Shown here in pieces: positions 61,401-64,000 of a DNA stretch of 64,000 nucleotides. The stretch lies in NCBI GenBank assembly GCA_037178975.1, contig JASJZH010000005.1:3100001-3164000 (forward strand), in the 5' to 3' direction. Positions within the stretch are counted from its first letter, which is position 1. Each line of letters opens with the position of its first letter. The position numbers and the translations under genes were made by a program. The DNA is from Oscheius tipulae (lineage: Eukaryota; Nematoda; Chromadorea; Rhabditida; Rhabditidae). The notes beneath the pieces were generated by a model that did not search any database, had not been told where the DNA came from, and saw only the letters and a program-made list of their open reading frames with translations.

Positions 61401-62674
61401 GTTGCGCGAGAAACACCATTGTTTCAGCCCATCTCCCTCCGAAGTTCCGCTGTCAGTTATCTGAAAAATCATGGGAAGTACACGGTAGGAGATACATACA
61501 CAGACACAGCCAGAAATACAGATAGGGTTATACCCAGTGTTTTAGGACTCACCCTCCCCAATAGTCCTATTTCAAGACACCACCCTTAGTCTCTAATACT
61601 CGATTTTCAAATTTCCGATTTTACCCTCAAGCTAGATACTGAGAGCGTTCAAATCTGGGTTGCTCGGGATTACCCCAAATCCTAGTCTCAAAACAAGAAA
61701 CAGGTGAGAGAGTTATCAAAAGGCAACGTGACCTAGATAGAAGTGAAGAGGGAGGAGCCTTCCGGAGTAGCAGCGTCCAATTGAGAGCAATTAGAAGCGA
61801 GCGGCTTTTCCTGGCAGGAGCTATCTTTGAAGTCAAGTCTTTGAAAATTGGCACCAAATTCAAATCTCGCTTCTACCTTTGAATGAAGTTGCTTCCAACA
61901 ATGAAAGAATGAGTATGGCAGGATATTATACCGCCCAGAAGACTTAAACATTCTCAGGGTCGGACTCTATATCTGAAACTCCATTTCCAGATTCCCCGAC
62001 GTGACCTTCATCTGGAAGTACGAGACGCCTGAAGACGGTACGGGTGCGAACATCCCAAATCTGTACCTAACGAAATGGATGCCTCAAACAGATCTTCTGG
62101 GTAGGTGATCTGACCAGGAGCAACCCCAAATCTGTTCAGCTTCTGGCAAAATCGATCTGTTCGTGGCTCACGGCGGAGCAGGTTCGGTTATTGAGGCTTC
62201 AACTCACGGCGTTCCCATGATCTCCTTCCCGGTCTTCTTCGACCAATACAGGAATTCTCGAATGATCGAGCGATTCGGCAATGGTTTGTGACTAAAATCT
62301 GCCCAAGATCAAGGGTTTTAGGCATAATTTTCGACAAGATGGACCTCGGAGACCCGGACAAAATCGAGGAGAGTGTGAGAAAGGGCTTGACAGATGAGAA
62401 AGTGAAGGAAAGGGCTCGATTGGGGAAGGAAATTTTGGAGAATATGCCCTTTACACCGAAGGAGAAGCTCCTCAGACATGTTCAGTTGGCAGTCAAGTTC
62501 GGATCCAACATGTCCTCTTGGACTCCGACTGGAAGGCACTTCAACCTTGTTCAATACTATAATCTAGACATTTTGGGCCTGGTTCTTACTATTTTCACTG
62601 CTCTTTTGTACATTATCTGGAAGATTCTCTCTTGTCTATATCTTTCAAGGACTACCAAGTCAAAACTTGAATAA
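58430..62674 (+). CDS. UDP-glycosyltransferase (UGT), nine exons
   Basis: ER membrane enzyme that conjugates UDP-sugar to small lipophilic compounds. Exons 58430..58564, 58607..58783, 59386..59428, 59470..59559, 59598..59989, 60032..60150, 61991..62100, 62140..62283 and 62322..62674 are all in phase, about 520 residues, the normal length. N-terminal signal peptide MLLLVLFLPAVAGYNVLMYS with the SH-type motif YSHMNYIG. Mid-part LREIHWDLGIFE, then VPQAWSFVP. Donor-binding UGT signature: WMPQTDLL ... FVAHGGAGSVIEASTHGVPM ... FFDQYRNS. C-terminal membrane anchor (ILGLVLTIFTALLYIIW) with a short basic cytosolic tail. AATAAA overlaps the stop (62670..62675). Intron 6 (60151..61990) is 1.84 kb and hosts a fold-back element; all other introns are short. 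Substrate unknown. Confidence 0.94.
60378..61703. mobile_element. ~1.3 kb fold-back/TIR element in UGT intron
   Basis: Left arm about 60378..60490 and right arm about 61583..61703 are inverted repeats of over 110 bp at about 90% identity (shared GAGACTAGGAT, CCCGAGCAACCCAGATTTGA, ACGCTCTCAGTATCTAGCTT). Weaker inverted similarity continues inward (60520..60600 against about 61410..61490). The interior has no transposase frame; 60770..60830 contains a local palindrome of GACCTGTCATGACAGGTC. Likely a non-autonomous DNA transposon. Confidence 0.75.
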
Positions 62675-63553
62675 ACTGATGATATATCTAGGCTTTTCTG
62701 AGTCAACATGTTGTTACCCATTTTACCTCTGGTTCTTTATTATTTTTTCAGTCAAAGACATGGAAAATAATGTCAAAACAGATGTTTTTTAGACAGCTTT
62801 CTGCAACAGCCCATTTCTCTCCAACGCGAGTTTCCACATGACGCGCGCGCTGTTTACAGGCCCTAATTCCATTTCTGATCCGCCCATCTTTTCAATTTTT
62901 CATTTAAACTATGTTTTATATACTTCTCATCAATTTTTTTACGCTCTATTTGTTAGCAATCGATAGAGAACGTGACGAGGTTCTGTTTGGTACCAAAAAC
63001 ATCAAAAAGTGCTGGCTAAACAAGGAATAACTTGAGCTCGTCCTAAATAGTTCCCAAAGAACTTTTTTGCCTTGATTTCCTGGTGGTCTTTTTGCCTTAT
63101 TCTATTCTGGTGGTGCCAAACACGCTCTACTTGCTAAACATGTGACTTTGACTTTTTTTTAAGAGACATAGCCGAGGAATTACATCGATCGGCTACCTTT
63201 CTTTATTCTATTTGATTTATTTCTCATCATGCCGATTTCTTGTAATATTTTGGATCTCTACGTCGAGGAATTCGATTCCTGAACCTAGAAACGCGAAAAT
63301 GCTTGAAGATGGCCGGTATAGCAATATAAACAGCTAGTTTTGTGAGCCTGTCAGTCCGCTGTCTTCATCTCTAGTCATCCAAGGCTGTTGAGGGCTCCCA
63401 GGACCAATTTTGGTTTTTTGTCAGGTCAATTTAGGTGTTTCGGACTCAACAATGGCTGTAAATCATTTCAAATCTGCAAAAGTTACAGTTTTTCCTCTTT
63501 CATACTTCTTTCAGTTCTTTCTCGTTTCAAATGATCTGTTCTTTAGGTACACC
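62675..63553. other. Intergenic between UGT and ATP synthase F6
   Basis: T-rich; contains the expected 3' end of the UGT transcript and the upstream region of the next gene. No gene seen. Confidence 0.5.
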
Positions 63554-63909
63554 ATGTTCCGAGCTGTCCAGTCCTCCCGCTCGCTGTCCGTTACGGCCGC
63601 TCGCAGCAGGGACCTCGTGCAGCAGGCCTACCTTAACAAGATCAAGGAGTACGCTCAGAAGGGTGGTGACCTGGCCAGCTCTGATCCCGCTGTATGTTAT
63701 TTTCCGTACAATTTTTCAATTTCCACGAAATCCAGGTAAAGAAGGCCCTCCAGGAGTCTCTCAACAGGCTGGCCATGAAGTTCCAGCTGGCCAACGCCGA
63801 CGTGGTCGCCAAGCTCCCCACCAACTTCGAGAAATGCGATGTCGAGTCCTCCGTGGGCCAACTTTTGGAAGGAAAGTCGATCAAGGACTTCATTGAAACT
63901 CTTAACAAG
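63554..63909 (+). CDS. atp-4: Mitochondrial ATP synthase coupling factor 6 (F6), 5' part
   Basis: Subunit of the peripheral stalk that links F1 and Fo on the inner mitochondrial membrane. Exon 63554..63691 encodes a mitochondrial targeting peptide (MFRAVQSSRSLSVTAARSRD) and then QQAYLNKIKEYAQKGGDL. Exon 63736..63909 encodes KALQESLNRLAMKFQLANAD, VVAKLPTNFEK and GKSIKDFIETLNK, ending at a GTAAGT donor. These match the F6 pattern of nematodes. The third exon runs beyond the window; a TTCCAG acceptor may lie at 63994..63999. A TTCTTTAG acceptor 7 bases before the ATG suggests trans-splicing. About 104 residues are visible out of roughly 120-130. Confidence 0.85.
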
Positions 63910-64000
63910 GTAAGTTATTTGTTTATCCACTTTTTCATGATCAAATATCGGAATTAGGCAATATTTTCGTAACATAGTCGTAAAATTGTCGTGTTCCAGC

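Overview
The window is nuclear DNA from a nematode, most likely a rhabditid-type chromadorean. The signs are many short introns (about 34-60 nt) with GTAAG/GTGAG donors and TTTCAG or TTTTAG acceptors, AG acceptors lying only a few bases before start codons (as expected for spliced-leader trans-splicing), very short intergenic gaps, and the gene families present: C-type lectin-like, secreted and intracellular lipid-binding proteins, nematode-type carboxylesterase, UDP-glycosyltransferase, bestrophin and GT10 fucosyltransferase. I cannot name the species. All gene models were read by eye from splice signals and protein family patterns.

Layout. 0-1.6 kb: the end of a C-type lectin-like gene and two small secreted-protein exon groups. 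2-7 kb: gene-poor, with dispersed repeats. 7.4-9.3 kb: alpha-1,3-fucosyltransferase. 9.3-11.1 kb: repeats and a tRNA-like relic. 11.2-13.3 kb: a modular Lys/Glu-rich protein built of phase-1 exons. 14.3-15.7 kb: a small Cys-rich protein. 15.8-18.5 kb: membrane-protein exons. 18.8-21.8 kb: ten-exon carboxylesterase. 21.9-24.8 kb: two tandem lipid-binding protein genes. 25.9-26.6 kb: a broken casein-kinase-1-like gene. 27-36 kb: mostly non-coding, with a tRNA-Leu(UAG) and many copies of a short palindromic repeat. 36.1-39.4 kb: a peptide-type GPCR with a tRNA-Ile(UAU) inside one intron. 39.6-40.3 kb: ribosomal protein L10 (uL16). 41.0-43.0 kb: bestrophin, followed by an inverted, stop-containing copy of one of its exons. 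44.1-45.8 kb: a RanBP1-domain gene end next to a 5'-truncated RTE-type LINE. 46.4-48.3 kb: promoter-like sequence. 48.3-57.3 kb: about 9 kb without recognisable genes, built of degenerate tandem repeats. It ends in a cluster of 30-33 bp boxes that look like tiny introns. 58.4-62.7 kb: a complete nine-exon UGT with a ~1.3 kb fold-back element in its largest intron. 63.6 kb to the end: mitochondrial ATP synthase coupling factor 6, incomplete.

There is no operon-like functional theme. Housekeeping genes (uL16, ATP synthase F6) lie among detoxification or metabolism genes (esterase, UGT, lipid-binding proteins) and signalling or membrane genes (GPCR, bestrophin). Several loci carry frameshifts or in-frame stops (kinase, RanBD gene, LINE, bestrophin copy). 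These may be real decay or, in homopolymer runs, assembly errors.

The strongest unexplained signals are the mini-intron-like repeat array at 55.9-57.1 kb, the nine-copy palindromic repeat family, the inverted bestrophin exon copy, and the exon-duplicated Lys/Glu-rich gene.
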